Shown piece by piece: positions 17,665 through 26,214 of a DNA stretch of 64,000 nt. Source of the DNA: Fibrobacterota bacterium. Its GTDB lineage: Bacteria; Fibrobacterota; Fibrobacteria; UBA11236. Position numbers and translations under genes: made by a program. Each line of letters starts with the position of its first letter. Position 1 is the stretch's first letter. The stretch covers positions 1 to 64,000 of the forward strand of contig JAEKLQ010000054.1 of NCBI GenBank assembly GCA_019509785.1, read 5' to 3'. The notes beneath the pieces were generated by a model, which saw only the letters and a list, made by a program, of their open reading frames with translations, ran no database searches and was not told where the DNA came from.

Positions 17665-18408
17665 TCAAAGATTCTCCAGCTCCTTCTGGTCGAACTCGGC
17701 ATTGGTATGCACGCCCTGCACGTCGTCCTGCTCGTCCAAGGCTTCCAGGAGGGCCAACACCTTGCGGGCGTCCTCGCCGGTGACCTTGACCATGTTCTCG
17801 GCGATCTTGGAGACTTCGGCGGTTGTGGGTTTCAGGCCCTTCTTTTCCATGGCGTCCACCAGCTTATGGAAGTGCGCGGGGTCGGCGCTGATCTCGTATT
17901 CCGCTCCCGACGCATCCAAGTCTTCGGCGCCGTGTTCGGTCACCAATTCGAATAGCGCATCTTCGCCGATGGCTTCCTTAGGAAGGGTGATGATGCCCTT
18001 GGACTTGAACATCCAGCCCACCGATCCTTCGGCGCCCACGTTGCCGCCGGCCTTGCTGAAGATATGGCGGATCTCGGCGACGGTGCGGACCTTGTTGTCC
18101 GTCATGGTATCGACCATGATGGCCGTTCCTGCGGGCCCGTATCCCTCATAGGTGTTTTCCACGTACTGCACGCCCTCGAGCTCGCCGGCGCCCTTGGCCA
18201 CCGCGGTCTCGATGTTCTTGGCGGGCATGTTGGCGGCCTTGGCCTTGAGCACCGCCGCGCGCAGGCGGGGGTTGCCTTCGATGTCGGAGCCGCCCATGCG
18301 GGCCGCAACGGTGATTTCACGGATGATGCGATTGAAGACCTTGGCGCGGGCCGAATCGATCTTCGCTTTCTTGCGTTTGGTTGTCGCCCATTTGCTATGG
18401 CCTGACAT
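17665..18408 (-). CDS. YebC/PmpR family transcriptional or translation-associated regulator
   Basis: 247 residues from ATG 18408, beginning with the family hallmark MSGHSKWATTKRKKAKIDSA, so the longer open frame to 18789 is spurious. Other blocks are GGSDIEGNPRLRAAVLKAK, EGYGPAGTAIMVDTMTDNKVRT and GGNVGAEGSVGWMF. YebC proteins were described as DNA-binding regulators and more recently some were linked to ribosome function at proline stretches; which applies here cannot be told. Location upstream of ruvC is widespread in bacteria. A TAGTTTTATC box lies 34 bp upstream, overlapping the end of the amidase gene. Confidence 0.93.
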   Translation of the reverse strand: MSGHSKWATTKRKKAKIDSARAKVFNRIIREITVAARMGGSDIEGNPRLRAAVLKAKAANMPAKNIETAVAKGAGELEGVQYVENTYEGYGPAGTAIMVDTMTDNKVRTVAEIRHIFSKAGGNVGAEGSVGWMFKSKGIITLPKEAIGEDALFELVTEHGAEDLDASGAEYEISADPAHFHKLVDAMEKKGLKPTTAEVSKIAENMVKVTGEDARKVLALLEALDEQDDVQGVHTNAEFDQKELENL

Positions 18409-18449
18409 GGGGGTCGCTCCGGTTGGGTGGAAGATGCGGAAAGATAAAA

Positions 18450-20036
18450 CTAATCCCGGCTCTTCGGCTTGGGCCTGGCTTCCTTGGCTGTCGCCGGGCC
18501 GGATCCCTGGCTTTTCCGATACTGATCGATGGCCTTTGCCAACCTGTCGGCGATTTGCCGCTGGCCCTTCTCCGAAGCCAGAACGCGGCGGTCCTGGTTG
18601 TTGGTGAGGAAGCCCATCTCGAACAGAACCGCCGGCATGTAGGCGCCCACCAGCACGTAGAACCCCGCCTGGCTGGCGCCCGTCTGGTACTTGGCGATAG
18701 CGTGCCCGTCGAAGGCGGACACCAAATCGCCGGCGAAGCTTTCGCTTTCCTTCGAATACAGGTTGAGCTGATGTTCCAACAGGATCCATTCCACCGGCGA
18801 GATCTCCGCCTTGCTCTTCCCGCCCTCGGCCCCGATGGCCTCGTTCTCGCGCCGGGCCAGGGCCTTGTCCTCTTCGCTTTCGCCTTCCCGCAGGATATAG
18901 GCGGTGAATCCGGAGACCTGTTGTTTATGCTTGGGCGCTCCCCCGATGGAGTTGCAATGCAGGCTGATGAAAAGGTCCCCGCCCTTCTCCGAGGCGAACT
19001 TGGGGCGATCAGGGAGGCTGATGAAGGTATCGCTTTCCCGGGTCATCAGGGCGCGGTAACCGAGCTTGGCCAGGGCGGTCTTCAGCTCCTTGGCGACCGC
19101 CAAGGTTATCTGCGCCTCGTTCACGCCGGCGATCATGGCGCCTTGGTCCTTGCCGCCATGGCCCGGATCGATGATGATGGTGGTGCCTTTCACGGCTTTG
19201 TCCTTCGCCTGCTCGACGCTATCGGCTTTGGGCTTACGGGCCGAAGGCTTGCGCACGGTCACCTGGTAGGCCAGGGTCTCGGAAGAATAGGCGACTTCCA
19301 CCGTGTCGATGGGTTTGGGTATGTTCAAGGTGACCTGCACGAGTTCCTTCTCCTGCACGGTGAAGATCGATTTCACCAGGCCCGAGCCTTGCGCCTTAAG
19401 CGGGAAGCGGGGCGAAACCTGGCCGCCTTGGAACTTGAGGATGAAATGCGGCGGCACCCAAAAGCTTTCCCATTCCATGGGCCCCGCCACGCGCACCGAT
19501 ACCAGGGTCCCGTTGTCGCGATCCTCGGTACCGATGTCCAGGATATTGGATCCGCCCGGCAGGGCCAAAGCCTTGGGCACGGGCTTAACCTTGGCCGGAA
19601 GGGAAACGGGCTCCTCCGGCTCGGGCGCCTCGATGGGCCAGCCTTTCTGGGCGAGCAAGCGCAGCAAGGGCGGAAGCGGGAGGTAGAGGAACTCCGGGCC
19701 GCGCCGGATCGGATAGACGAGATTGGCTACTTCGTCGCCGACGTTGATGTAGGGATTATCAAGGGTGAAATACCATTTCCGGCCGGCGGAATCGGGCAGG
19801 ACGAATTTCTGGCGATCGGGAACCCAGGAGCCTTCGCGGGCGAAAAGGTTTTCCAGGAATTGCGACGAGACGTAACGGATTCCCTCGAAGCTCGTATCCG
19901 GGAAGGTGCCCCCGGGCCAAGAGGAGACTCCGTTGCCGGGTTTTGGCTTGAGAACCACGTTGGCGGATGCCGCCGTTCCCAGCCACGAGCCTAAGGCCAT
20001 TGCCAGGCCGATGCGAACGAAAGCGGCGAACCTCAT
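18450..20036 (-). CDS. Exported N-acetylmuramoyl-L-alanine amidase (Amidase_3)
   Basis: Cleaves the amide between MurNAc and the stem peptide, typically in cell separation. 528 residues: signal peptide (1-25, AMALGSWLGTAASA), an N-terminal beta-rich region resembling AMIN-like wall-targeting domains (about 30-260), a Lys-rich linker, then the zinc amidase domain (about 284-515). Zinc ligands are His293 (DPGHGG), Glu307 (NEAQITL) and His360 (SLHCNS); the catalytic Glu is Glu473 (LFEMGFLTN). Its ATG overlaps the smpB stop by 4 bp, so the genes are translationally coupled. Its 3' end carries the candidate yebC promoter. Confidence 0.93.
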   Translation of the reverse strand: MRFAAFVRIGLAMALGSWLGTAASANVVLKPKPGNGVSSWPGGTFPDTSFEGIRYVSSQFLENLFAREGSWVPDRQKFVLPDSAGRKWYFTLDNPYINVGDEVANLVYPIRRGPEFLYLPLPPLLRLLAQKGWPIEAPEPEEPVSLPAKVKPVPKALALPGGSNILDIGTEDRDNGTLVSVRVAGPMEWESFWVPPHFILKFQGGQVSPRFPLKAQGSGLVKSIFTVQEKELVQVTLNIPKPIDTVEVAYSSETLAYQVTVRKPSARKPKADSVEQAKDKAVKGTTIIIDPGHGGKDQGAMIAGVNEAQITLAVAKELKTALAKLGYRALMTRESDTFISLPDRPKFASEKGGDLFISLHCNSIGGAPKHKQQVSGFTAYILREGESEEDKALARRENEAIGAEGGKSKAEISPVEWILLEHQLNLYSKESESFAGDLVSAFDGHAIAKYQTGASQAGFYVLVGAYMPAVLFEMGFLTNNQDRRVLASEKGQRQIADRLAKAIDQYRKSQGSGPATAKEARPKPKSRD

Positions 20037-20497
20037 CCGCGGTTCCGTTCCTTCAGCGCCCGGTCGATTTCGCGCTTGGCCTCTTGCTTGGCCTTATCCT
20101 TCCGCTTATCCGGCGCTTCCTTGCCCTTGCAGATGCCGATCTCGATCTTGAGTACGCTGCCTTTGAAATAGGCTTTGAGCGGGATGAGCGTGTGCCCCTT
20201 GAGGGAAGTGGCCTCGTCCATCTTCGCTATCTCGGGCTTGCGGGCCAATAGCTTGCGCTCCCGCCGGGGAAGATGATTGTTGATGTTGCCGTAGTTGTAT
20301 TCGTTGACATAGGCGTTCACCAGCCACACCTCGCCTTTGCGCACCTGCGCGAACGCTTCGGCCAGCTCGAGCTTACCCTCGCGGATTGATTTCACTTCGG
20401 TTCCGCGGAGCGCGATGCCGCATTCGAAGCTGTCGAGCACGTGGTAATGGTGGCGGGCAGCCCGATTATGGATTTCCGGCGCATTCGGGCGATTCAT
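20033..20497 (-). CDS. smpB: SsrA-binding protein SmpB
   Basis: Binds tmRNA and brings it to stalled ribosomes for trans-translation. 154 residues (family about 150-165). Matching blocks are IHNRAARHHYHVLDSFECGI, LRGTEVKSIREGK and NHLPRRERKLL, and the Lys/Arg-rich C-terminal tail (KRKDKAKQEAKREIDR) that occupies the mRNA channel. No ssrA gene was identified in the window. Overlaps the amidase start by 4 bp. Confidence 0.97.
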   Translation of the reverse strand: MNRPNAPEIHNRAARHHYHVLDSFECGIALRGTEVKSIREGKLELAEAFAQVRKGEVWLVNAYVNEYNYGNINNHLPRRERKLLARKPEIAKMDEATSLKGHTLIPLKAYFKGSVLKIEIGICKGKEAPDKRKDKAKQEAKREIDRALKERNRG

Positions 20498-20561
20498 GGA
20501 TTGAATCTAATAAGTCGGGATACGGCGGCGAATCATTTCCCGCCGAAGCGTCGTGACGGCC

Positions 20562-20873
20562 TTATTCGGAGGCTTTGCCGTCCTCGCCGTCCGAGTTCAA
20601 TACGTTCTTCAGTTCCTTGCTGGCTTCGAAAATCGGCTTGAGCCCCGCGTCGATGTGGACCATTTCGCCCGTTCTGGGATTGCGGGCGGTGCGGGCTTTC
20701 TTCTCTTTCACCTTGAAGCGGCCGAAGCCGCGGATCTCGATGTTCTTGCCTTGGACCAAGGACTTGGCGATGGCGTCCAGGAAGCATTCGACGATGATCT
20801 TGGTATCCACCTGGGTCAACCCGGTGCGAGCCGCGATCTCATCCACTATGTCTTTCTTGGTGACGTTCCCCAT
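20562..20873 (-). CDS. HU/IHF family nucleoid protein
   Basis: 103 residues, dimeric DNA-bending protein. The N-terminal helices (TKKDIVDEIAARTGLTQVDT), the GFGRFKVKEKKART core and the DNA-intercalating arm with RNPRTGEMVHI are all present. The C-terminus is extended by ~10 acidic residues (NSDGEDGKASE). HU versus IHF cannot be separated from sequence alone. Strong ribosome site (CAGGAG) and a good promoter upstream suggest high expression. Confidence 0.95.
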   Translation of the reverse strand: MGNVTKKDIVDEIAARTGLTQVDTKIIVECFLDAIAKSLVQGKNIEIRGFGRFKVKEKKARTARNPRTGEMVHIDAGLKPIFEASKELKNVLNSDGEDGKASE

Positions 20874-20901
20874 AGCGCTCCTGTGGTCCGTAACAGAAGG
20901 T

Positions 20902-20930
20902 ATAATAACACTTTAGGAATAAGCGAGCAA
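20902..20930 (-). promoter_or_regulatory. Candidate sigma70-type promoter of the HU gene
   Basis: On the minus strand TTGCTC, a 17-bp spacer and TATTAT, ending 28 bp before the HU ATG. The spacer length is ideal and the area is AT-rich relative to its surroundings. Confidence 0.55.
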
Positions 20931-21097
20931 GACCGTTCCCGGGAATTTTCGGCAAAGTGGCAAGGTTACGTGGGTTTTGCCGAGCGACATCGGAACCTTC
21001 ATTCCCGCGAAGGCGGATGGCGTGTAAACCCAGCCGGCACTCGCGTGGAACCGTTCCGCGCCACGGGGCGGGGCGGTTCCCTGATTCCCATTCGTCT

Positions 21098-22444
21098 TCA
21101 AGACATGCGGCGCAGTTTGGAAAGCACGATCTTGTTCAAGGGATCTAGTTCGTATGCCTTATTGAGATAGGCCCGCGCCCGCTCCCGTTGCTTCAGGTTC
21201 TCGTAAGCCAGGGAAAGTTGCACCAAGGTCGGCACATGCCGGGAATCGAGGCGTAACGCGGCTTCCAGGTGGCGGATGGCTTCCTTGTATTGGCCGTTGC
21301 CGATCAGCAAGACGCCCACGCGGTAACGGGCCTGGGCATGCTCGGGGTTCAGGTCGATCGCCTTCAGGTAGCATTCCATGGCGGCGGCCCGGAAACGTCG
21401 CACGGCTTCGGAGTTGGTTTCTTCATTGGCGTTGCCGAGCAGCAGTTCGCCCAGGTTATACCATGTATTGTAATCGGATTGGTTTCGCGCCAGCTCGAGC
21501 CGGTACGATTTCTCGGCCGCGATCATTTTGCCGAGATGGTATTGGGCCATGCCCAATTGGCCCAGGGCCTTGACGTTCTCCGGGTCCAGTTTCACGACCT
21601 TGGCGAAGGCGGTTTCCGCATCCTTGAAATCGCCTTCTAGCTGGGCCTTCCGGCCCATCAGGTAAAGCGCCGGCGCATAGTCGGGCTTGAGTTTGAGCGC
21701 CGCCGCCAGGGCGTCGCCGTAGCCTTTGGCGGCCGGTCCTGCTTCCACTTGCATGGTACCCAGCTCGACCAGCATTGCGAGATCGCCGGGATGCCGCTTC
21801 AGAGCAGCTTCCGCCGATCGCATCGCCGGCTCGACCTGTCCCATGCGGTATTGCGCTTCCACGGACTGCACCCGGGCGCGCATGTTCTCGGGTTCCAGGC
21901 CGACGAGTTGGCTCGCGAACCAGAAGGCTTCGGCATAGTTCGCCGTTCCCAGGAAAACCTTGGCGGCCAGCGCCAGCAATGTCGCTTCATGGGTAGGGAC
22001 GCGCATCACCCGTCGCAGCGGCGTTACGGCTTCTTCCAACTCGCCGGCCCCGGCGCGGAGTTCGGCCACTTGGCGCAAGGCGGCCATTTCATCCCTGGAG
22101 GGCCACATCTGCGGATCATTTTCGGCGGCGGGCGCTTCCGACATGGCGGCCTTCCCCTCGGGGGCTTCCGACACCGGCGCTTCCTTGGCTTTCGTTGCGG
22201 GAGATCCTTCGGCATTCGCCTGTGATGCCGGGACCCCCGTTAACTCGCCCTTCTCATCCGTAGCCGCAACCGCGTTCGACTTGGCCTCGGTCTTGGCGGA
22301 ATCAGCCGTGTGTTTGTCCTTGAGGCAAAAAATGGCCACCCCCGCCCCGAGCCACATGGCCGCCGAGAGGCCCAAGATGATCGGAACCAGTTTCTTGCCC
22401 GATGAACCCTTGTCGGAAATCCTTTTCCAGACTTTGTCCAGCAT
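21098..22444 (-). CDS. Membrane-anchored TPR protein
   Basis: 448 residues. One transmembrane segment (about 20-41, LVPIILGLSAAMWLGAGVAIF) follows a basic cytoplasmic start, so the bulk is probably periplasmic. A low-complexity Ala/Glu/Lys linker (about 45-110) leads into at least eight TPR units (for example YAEAFWFASQLVGLEPENMRA, VKALGQLGMAQYHLGKMIAA, YKEAIRHLEAALRLDSRHVP). Function is likely scaffolding; partner unknown. ATG 22444 has GGGAGAAG upstream. The gene stands alone, separated from rlmB by 159 bp and from the HU promoter region by about 170 bp. Confidence 0.8.
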   Translation of the reverse strand: MLDKVWKRISDKGSSGKKLVPIILGLSAAMWLGAGVAIFCLKDKHTADSAKTEAKSNAVAATDEKGELTGVPASQANAEGSPATKAKEAPVSEAPEGKAAMSEAPAAENDPQMWPSRDEMAALRQVAELRAGAGELEEAVTPLRRVMRVPTHEATLLALAAKVFLGTANYAEAFWFASQLVGLEPENMRARVQSVEAQYRMGQVEPAMRSAEAALKRHPGDLAMLVELGTMQVEAGPAAKGYGDALAAALKLKPDYAPALYLMGRKAQLEGDFKDAETAFAKVVKLDPENVKALGQLGMAQYHLGKMIAAEKSYRLELARNQSDYNTWYNLGELLLGNANEETNSEAVRRFRAAAMECYLKAIDLNPEHAQARYRVGVLLIGNGQYKEAIRHLEAALRLDSRHVPTLVQLSLAYENLKQRERARAYLNKAYELDPLNKIVLSKLRRMS

Positions 22445-22603
22445 GATGCTTCTCCCGGCGGCATCGCCGGGAAAGCGGGCCGCGCCGGGCCGCGTCCTTG
22501 CGGCCCCGAACCCATCATAGGGGGCGGCGGCCGTGGCAGCAAGTCCAGGCGGGAGGCGGGATTCGAAGGGAAGGGTGGGGGAGGACTACAGCTTCCGCTG
22601 CAG

Positions 22604-23437
22604 TTATTCTTCCGGGCCGGCCAACGTTTGGGGAGCCTGGGGATCTTGGAAGAATTTGGGGCGGGGCGAGGCCAAGCGTTGGAAATTACCTGAGCGATTC
22701 ACCTCGTAGAGAAGCAGGGACAGGGCGACGCTGGCATTATAGGAATGGGCCCCGGGGGCCATGGGCAGGCGCACCACGTAAGTACAAGCCCGGCGGATAT
22801 GCGGCGGGATGCCGCGATCCTCGCCGCCCACCACCAGGACCAGCGGGCCTTCATAGCGCCCCATATGGGCTTCCACTTCGCCGTCTTCTTCCAGGCCCAC
22901 GATGGCGTAACCTTCGTTACGCAAAGACTTGAGCTCTTTCTCGATATCGGTCACCTGGCAAATGGCGATGGATTCCAACGCGCCCGCGGCCGTCTTGGCC
23001 ACCGAAGGGGTAAGACCCGCGCCGCCCTTGTTGTGGGCCAGGATGGCGTCCGCCCCGAGAGCTACGGCCGAACGGATGCAAGCGCCCAGGTTGCGCGGAT
23101 CTTCCATGGCGGCGGGCACCACGATGAGGGGGGCGTAACCGGCGCGTTTCGCTGCCACCAGCTCCTTCTTCACCTCGGCCCAATCGTCGTACGCGCGGGT
23201 ATTGCAAAAGGCGAGCACGCCTTGGTGGACGCCGTTGAACCATTGGTCCAGGCGCGGCTTGGGCAATTGATGGATACGGATCCCATGCTCTTCGGCGCGG
23301 CGTTGCAAGTCGTGCAGCTTGGCGTTCTTGGTGCCGAGCTGGAACACGAGATGGTTCACCTTGGCGGGGGAAGCGCGGAGCAAAGCGTCGACGGCATGCA
23401 GGCCCGCGACGATGGATGAGGAATCGACTTTGGACAT
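22604..23437 (-). CDS. rlmB: SPOUT-class RNA 2'-O-methyltransferase, RlmB/TrmH family
   Basis: Probably methylates the 2'-OH of a 23S rRNA guanosine. 277 residues: N-terminal substrate-binding domain (about 8-85, IVAGLHAVDALLR) and a trefoil-knot SPOUT domain. The three SPOUT motifs are EDPRNLGACIRSA, VVGGEDRGIP and RLPMAPGAHSYNASVALSLLLYE; the last has SYN where SLN is usual. A short Pro-rich tail is not conserved. Gene lies 21 bp downstream of carA on the same strand. Assignment to RlmB rather than another TrmH paralogue is by overall likeness. Confidence 0.88.
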   Translation of the reverse strand: MSKVDSSSIVAGLHAVDALLRASPAKVNHLVFQLGTKNAKLHDLQRRAEEHGIRIHQLPKPRLDQWFNGVHQGVLAFCNTRAYDDWAEVKKELVAAKRAGYAPLIVVPAAMEDPRNLGACIRSAVALGADAILAHNKGGAGLTPSVAKTAAGALESIAICQVTDIEKELKSLRNEGYAIVGLEEDGEVEAHMGRYEGPLVLVVGGEDRGIPPHIRRACTYVVRLPMAPGAHSYNASVALSLLLYEVNRSGNFQRLASPRPKFFQDPQAPQTLAGPEE

Positions 23438-23458
23438 AGGGGAGGCCGGGAGGGCCGG

Positions 23459-24625
23459 CTAGCGGCCTGCGGCCACGGGATGAGCCGCGTGCTTCTTGAT
23501 CTCGGCGATGAACTCCTCGAACAGGTAATGGGAGTCCTTGGGGCCAGGCGATGCTTCCGGATGGTACTGCACCGAGTAGGCGGGCGAGTTCTTGAGACGC
23601 AGGCCCGCCACGGTCTTATCGTTGAGATTGATATGAGTCACTTCGACTGCGTTGGAATCGAGGCTGGCGGGATCGACCGCGTAGCCATGGTTCTGCGAGG
23701 TGATTTCCACCTTGCCGGTGCGGAGATCCTTGACGGGATGATTCGCGCCGCGATGGCCGAACTTGAGCTTGAAGGTCTTGCCGCCGACCGAGCGCGCCAA
23801 CAACTGATGTCCCAGGCAGATCCCGAACAGGGGTTTCCCCGCGGGCAAGAGCGCCTTGATGGTATCCACCGCGTAGTCCAGCACGGCGGGGTCGCCCGGG
23901 CCGTTCGACAAGAAGATCCCGTCGGGATTGCAGGCCAGGATTTCCTCGGCCTTGGCGTCGGCCGGGAAACGCAAAACCGTGGCGCCCTGGGTCTCGAGCT
24001 TGCGGAGGATATTGTACTTGGCGCCGTAATCGATGGCCGCGATGGTGAATTTCCGTTGGCGCTCGGGAGAGGGCCGGAAGCTCAAGGCGCTTTCGCGGCC
24101 ATGCCATTCCTCCCGCTTGCCGATGGTCACCTGGCGAACGAAGTCGAACTCCCCGAAAGGCCGAACCGCCTTGGCCTTCGCCAGGGCCGTCGCGACGTCC
24201 ACGTTCCCGACCATGATGACGCCGTTCTTGGCGCCGGTCTCGCGCAGGATGCGCGTCAAACGACGCGTATCGATCCCCATGATGCCGGGGATGCCGTTCT
24301 TCTTGAGGTACTCAGAGAGCGACCAGGGATGCTTATCCTTGGCTTCGTCGGCGCGCCAATTGGACGGGTATTCGCAACAGTTCTTGACCACCAATCCCGA
24401 GACCTGGATCTGCTTCGACTCCACGTCCTCGGGGTTGATGCCGTAATTGCCGATCTCCGGATAGGTCAAGGTGACGATCTGGCCGGCATAGGAAGGATCG
24501 GTGAGGATCTCCTGATAACCGGTCATGGAGGTGTTGAAGCAAACTTCCCCCGCGCCGTCCTTTTCGGCGCCGAAGGATTCCCCTTCGAAATAGTTCCCGT
24601 CTTCCAGGGCGAGAATGGCTTTCAT
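23459..24625 (-). CDS. carA: Carbamoyl-phosphate synthase small (glutamine amidotransferase) subunit
   Basis: Hydrolyses glutamine and feeds ammonia to CarB for carbamoyl phosphate, used for arginine and pyrimidines. 388 residues. The N-terminal CPSase_sm domain starts KAILALEDGNYFEGESFGA; the class I amidotransferase domain has the nucleophile Cys270 (FGICLGHQ) and the His355/Glu357 pair (YHPEASPGP). carB is not in the window. It starts 9 bp after the tatB/5-FCL gene and so appears to be part of the tat operon. Confidence 0.97.
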   Translation of the reverse strand: MKAILALEDGNYFEGESFGAEKDGAGEVCFNTSMTGYQEILTDPSYAGQIVTLTYPEIGNYGINPEDVESKQIQVSGLVVKNCCEYPSNWRADEAKDKHPWSLSEYLKKNGIPGIMGIDTRRLTRILRETGAKNGVIMVGNVDVATALAKAKAVRPFGEFDFVRQVTIGKREEWHGRESALSFRPSPERQRKFTIAAIDYGAKYNILRKLETQGATVLRFPADAKAEEILACNPDGIFLSNGPGDPAVLDYAVDTIKALLPAGKPLFGICLGHQLLARSVGGKTFKLKFGHRGANHPVKDLRTGKVEITSQNHGYAVDPASLDSNAVEVTHINLNDKTVAGLRLKNSPAYSVQYHPEASPGPKDSHYLFEEFIAEIKKHAAHPVAAGR

Positions 24626-24634
24626 GTTTTTCCT

Positions 24635-25435
24635 TCAGACCACTTCGATTCGGGGCGCCGAGAAGACCTGCGTCCGCTGGTCCGTGACCACGGCGTCCAT
24701 GGTTTGATCGTGCGCGTCCAAAGGTAGGTTTTTCTCGGTGATTTGTACGTCGTAGGCCAGCCCGGCCTTAAAGCCCCGGAAGCCGGCGAGATAGCGATCC
24801 TAGAACCCCTTCCCTTTGCCCAAGCGGCCGCCCCGGAGGTCGAAGGCGAGCCCCGGGGCCAGGATCAGATCGGGCTTGGGAGGCTCGCCGGTACGGGCGG
24901 CGGGGACGGGTTCCCGAATTCCAAACCTCCCCTCGGCCAAGTCCTTCTCCAAATCCTTCACCGGCGCGAAGGCCATGGCGGCCTCCTTGCCTTCCCCATG
25001 GACATACGGCAGCAACAGGACCTTGCCTTCCGAAAGGATGCGGCGGAGCAGGGGTTCGGTATCGATCTCGGTGAGCTCGGATGCGAAGCAAGCCACCGTC
25101 CCGGCGTTCTTATAGGTTTGCCAATCGGCGACCCGGACGGCCAATGCCTCCGCGGCGCGCGCGCGATCCGTCGCCGGCAGCAGGGCGATCCGATCCTTGG
25201 CCCAACCCCGCAACGATGCCTTGTCCATGCCGACCTTCATCTGCTTTTCGATCGCTTCGGCTTCGATGGTGATGGTTTCCAGTTGGGCGCGCACCTGGGA
25301 TTGGATTTCCAGGGCCTTGCGCTTGAACTTGCCGAACTCGCGCATGACCCGGCCCAACTCCTTGGGCTTGACCAGAACCACCGCCAGGGCCAGCACTACG
25401 CCCACTTCGCCGATGCCGAGGGAATCGAAAATCAT
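24635..25435 (-). pseudogene. TatB-like/5-formyltetrahydrofolate cyclo-ligase fusion, interrupted by in-frame TAG
   Basis: ATG 25435 overlaps the tatC stop by 4 bp. Residues 1-70 are TatB/TatA-like: short N-terminal membrane segment (GIGEVGVVLALAVVLV), the hinge proline (KPKELGRV) and a long amphipathic helix. From residue 70 (MDKASLRGWAKDRI) the frame continues without a stop into a 5-FTHF cyclo-ligase domain, which converts 5-formyl-THF to 5,10-methenyl-THF. At codon 212 (24800-24802) a TAG replaces the tyrosine expected in the GxGFYDR loop (here GKGKGF-stop-DRYLAGF). The same frame then runs 54 more codons with clear family sequence (AYDVQI, HDQTMDAVVTD) to TGA at 24635. The TatB part should still be made; the ligase would be truncated before its substrate loop is complete. 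Confidence 0.8.
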
Positions 25436-26163
25436 GCGGTCTCCTCTTCCGCCTTCTTCTGCGCCACGGCCGCGATCCCGATGGAGATCAGGTAGAGCAG
25501 GCACAAAGGCACGGCCATCAGGCATTGCGAGACGGGATCAGGCCCGGGGGTCAAGAAGGCCGCCACCACGAAGATGAGCACGATGGCATAGCGGAAGAAT
25601 CCCCACATGCCCTTGGCGGTGATGAGGCCCATGGAGGCGAGCACGTAGGAAACCACCGGGAGCTCGAAGATGAGCCCGAAGGCCAGCATGAACTGGCTCA
25701 TGAATCCCATGAATTCGTCCTGGCGCCAGTTCTGCGCGATGGCGCCGTTGGTGTAGGTGGCCAGGAAGGCCAGGCCCGCCGGCAGCACGGCGAAATAGGC
25801 GAAGGCGGCTCCCACCCCGAACATGATGACGGACGATCCGAAGGCGATGGCGAATACCTTGCGTTCCTTTTGGAAAAGGCCCGGCGCCAGGAAGCGCCAA
25901 ACGTGCCACATGGTCCAGGGGATGGAGATAATGACCCCCGAGATGAGGGACATCTTGATGCTGGTCATGAAGGTTTCCATCGGCGAGGTCGCGATGAATA
26001 TCACCTTCAGATGTTGCTTGGTAAGCGGATAGGCCAAGGCCGCCCAGAGGCGCTCCCAATAGCCGTAGCAAACGGAGGCCGCGATGCCCACGCCGATCAT
26101 GATGCGGATCAGGCGGGAGCGGAGCTCCGTGATATGATCCCAGAATGTGGTTTCGGGCGCCAA
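25432..26163 (-). CDS. tatC: Sec-independent protein translocase TatC
   Basis: Polytopic core of the twin-arginine translocase that binds signal peptides. 243 residues, six hydrophobic segments, starting TFWDHITELRSRLIRI as is typical. Conserved features include the periplasmic loop FIATSPMETFMTSIKMSL, the IPWTMWHVWRFLAPGL block and the membrane glutamate in LIFELPVVSYVL. TTG 26163 is the annotated start; no better in-frame start precedes the conserved helix, and the ribosome site is weak. Lies 51 bp after tatA and overlaps the downstream tatB fusion by 4 bp. Confidence 0.95.
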   Translation of the reverse strand: MAPETTFWDHITELRSRLIRIMIGVGIAASVCYGYWERLWAALAYPLTKQHLKVIFIATSPMETFMTSIKMSLISGVIISIPWTMWHVWRFLAPGLFQKERKVFAIAFGSSVIMFGVGAAFAYFAVLPAGLAFLATYTNGAIAQNWRQDEFMGFMSQFMLAFGLIFELPVVSYVLASMGLITAKGMWGFFRYAIVLIFVVAAFLTPGPDPVSQCLMAVPLCLLYLISIGIAAVAQKKAEEETA

Positions 26164-26214
26164 CGTTGGGGAAGCGGGGAAAGAGGGAAGGACCCGGCGG
26201 GGAGCCGGCGCCCG

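Noticed and set aside
20990-21090. REP-like ATTCCCGCGAAGGCGG string and GGAACCG...CGGTTCC hairpin
   Set aside because: Only a single short copy with no second arm at the expected place, so a repeat family cannot be claimed from this window alone.
24800-24802. TAG as a reassigned sense codon (for example pyrrolysine)
   Set aside because: gpmI and gcvT end at TAG in this window, and no pyl genes are present.
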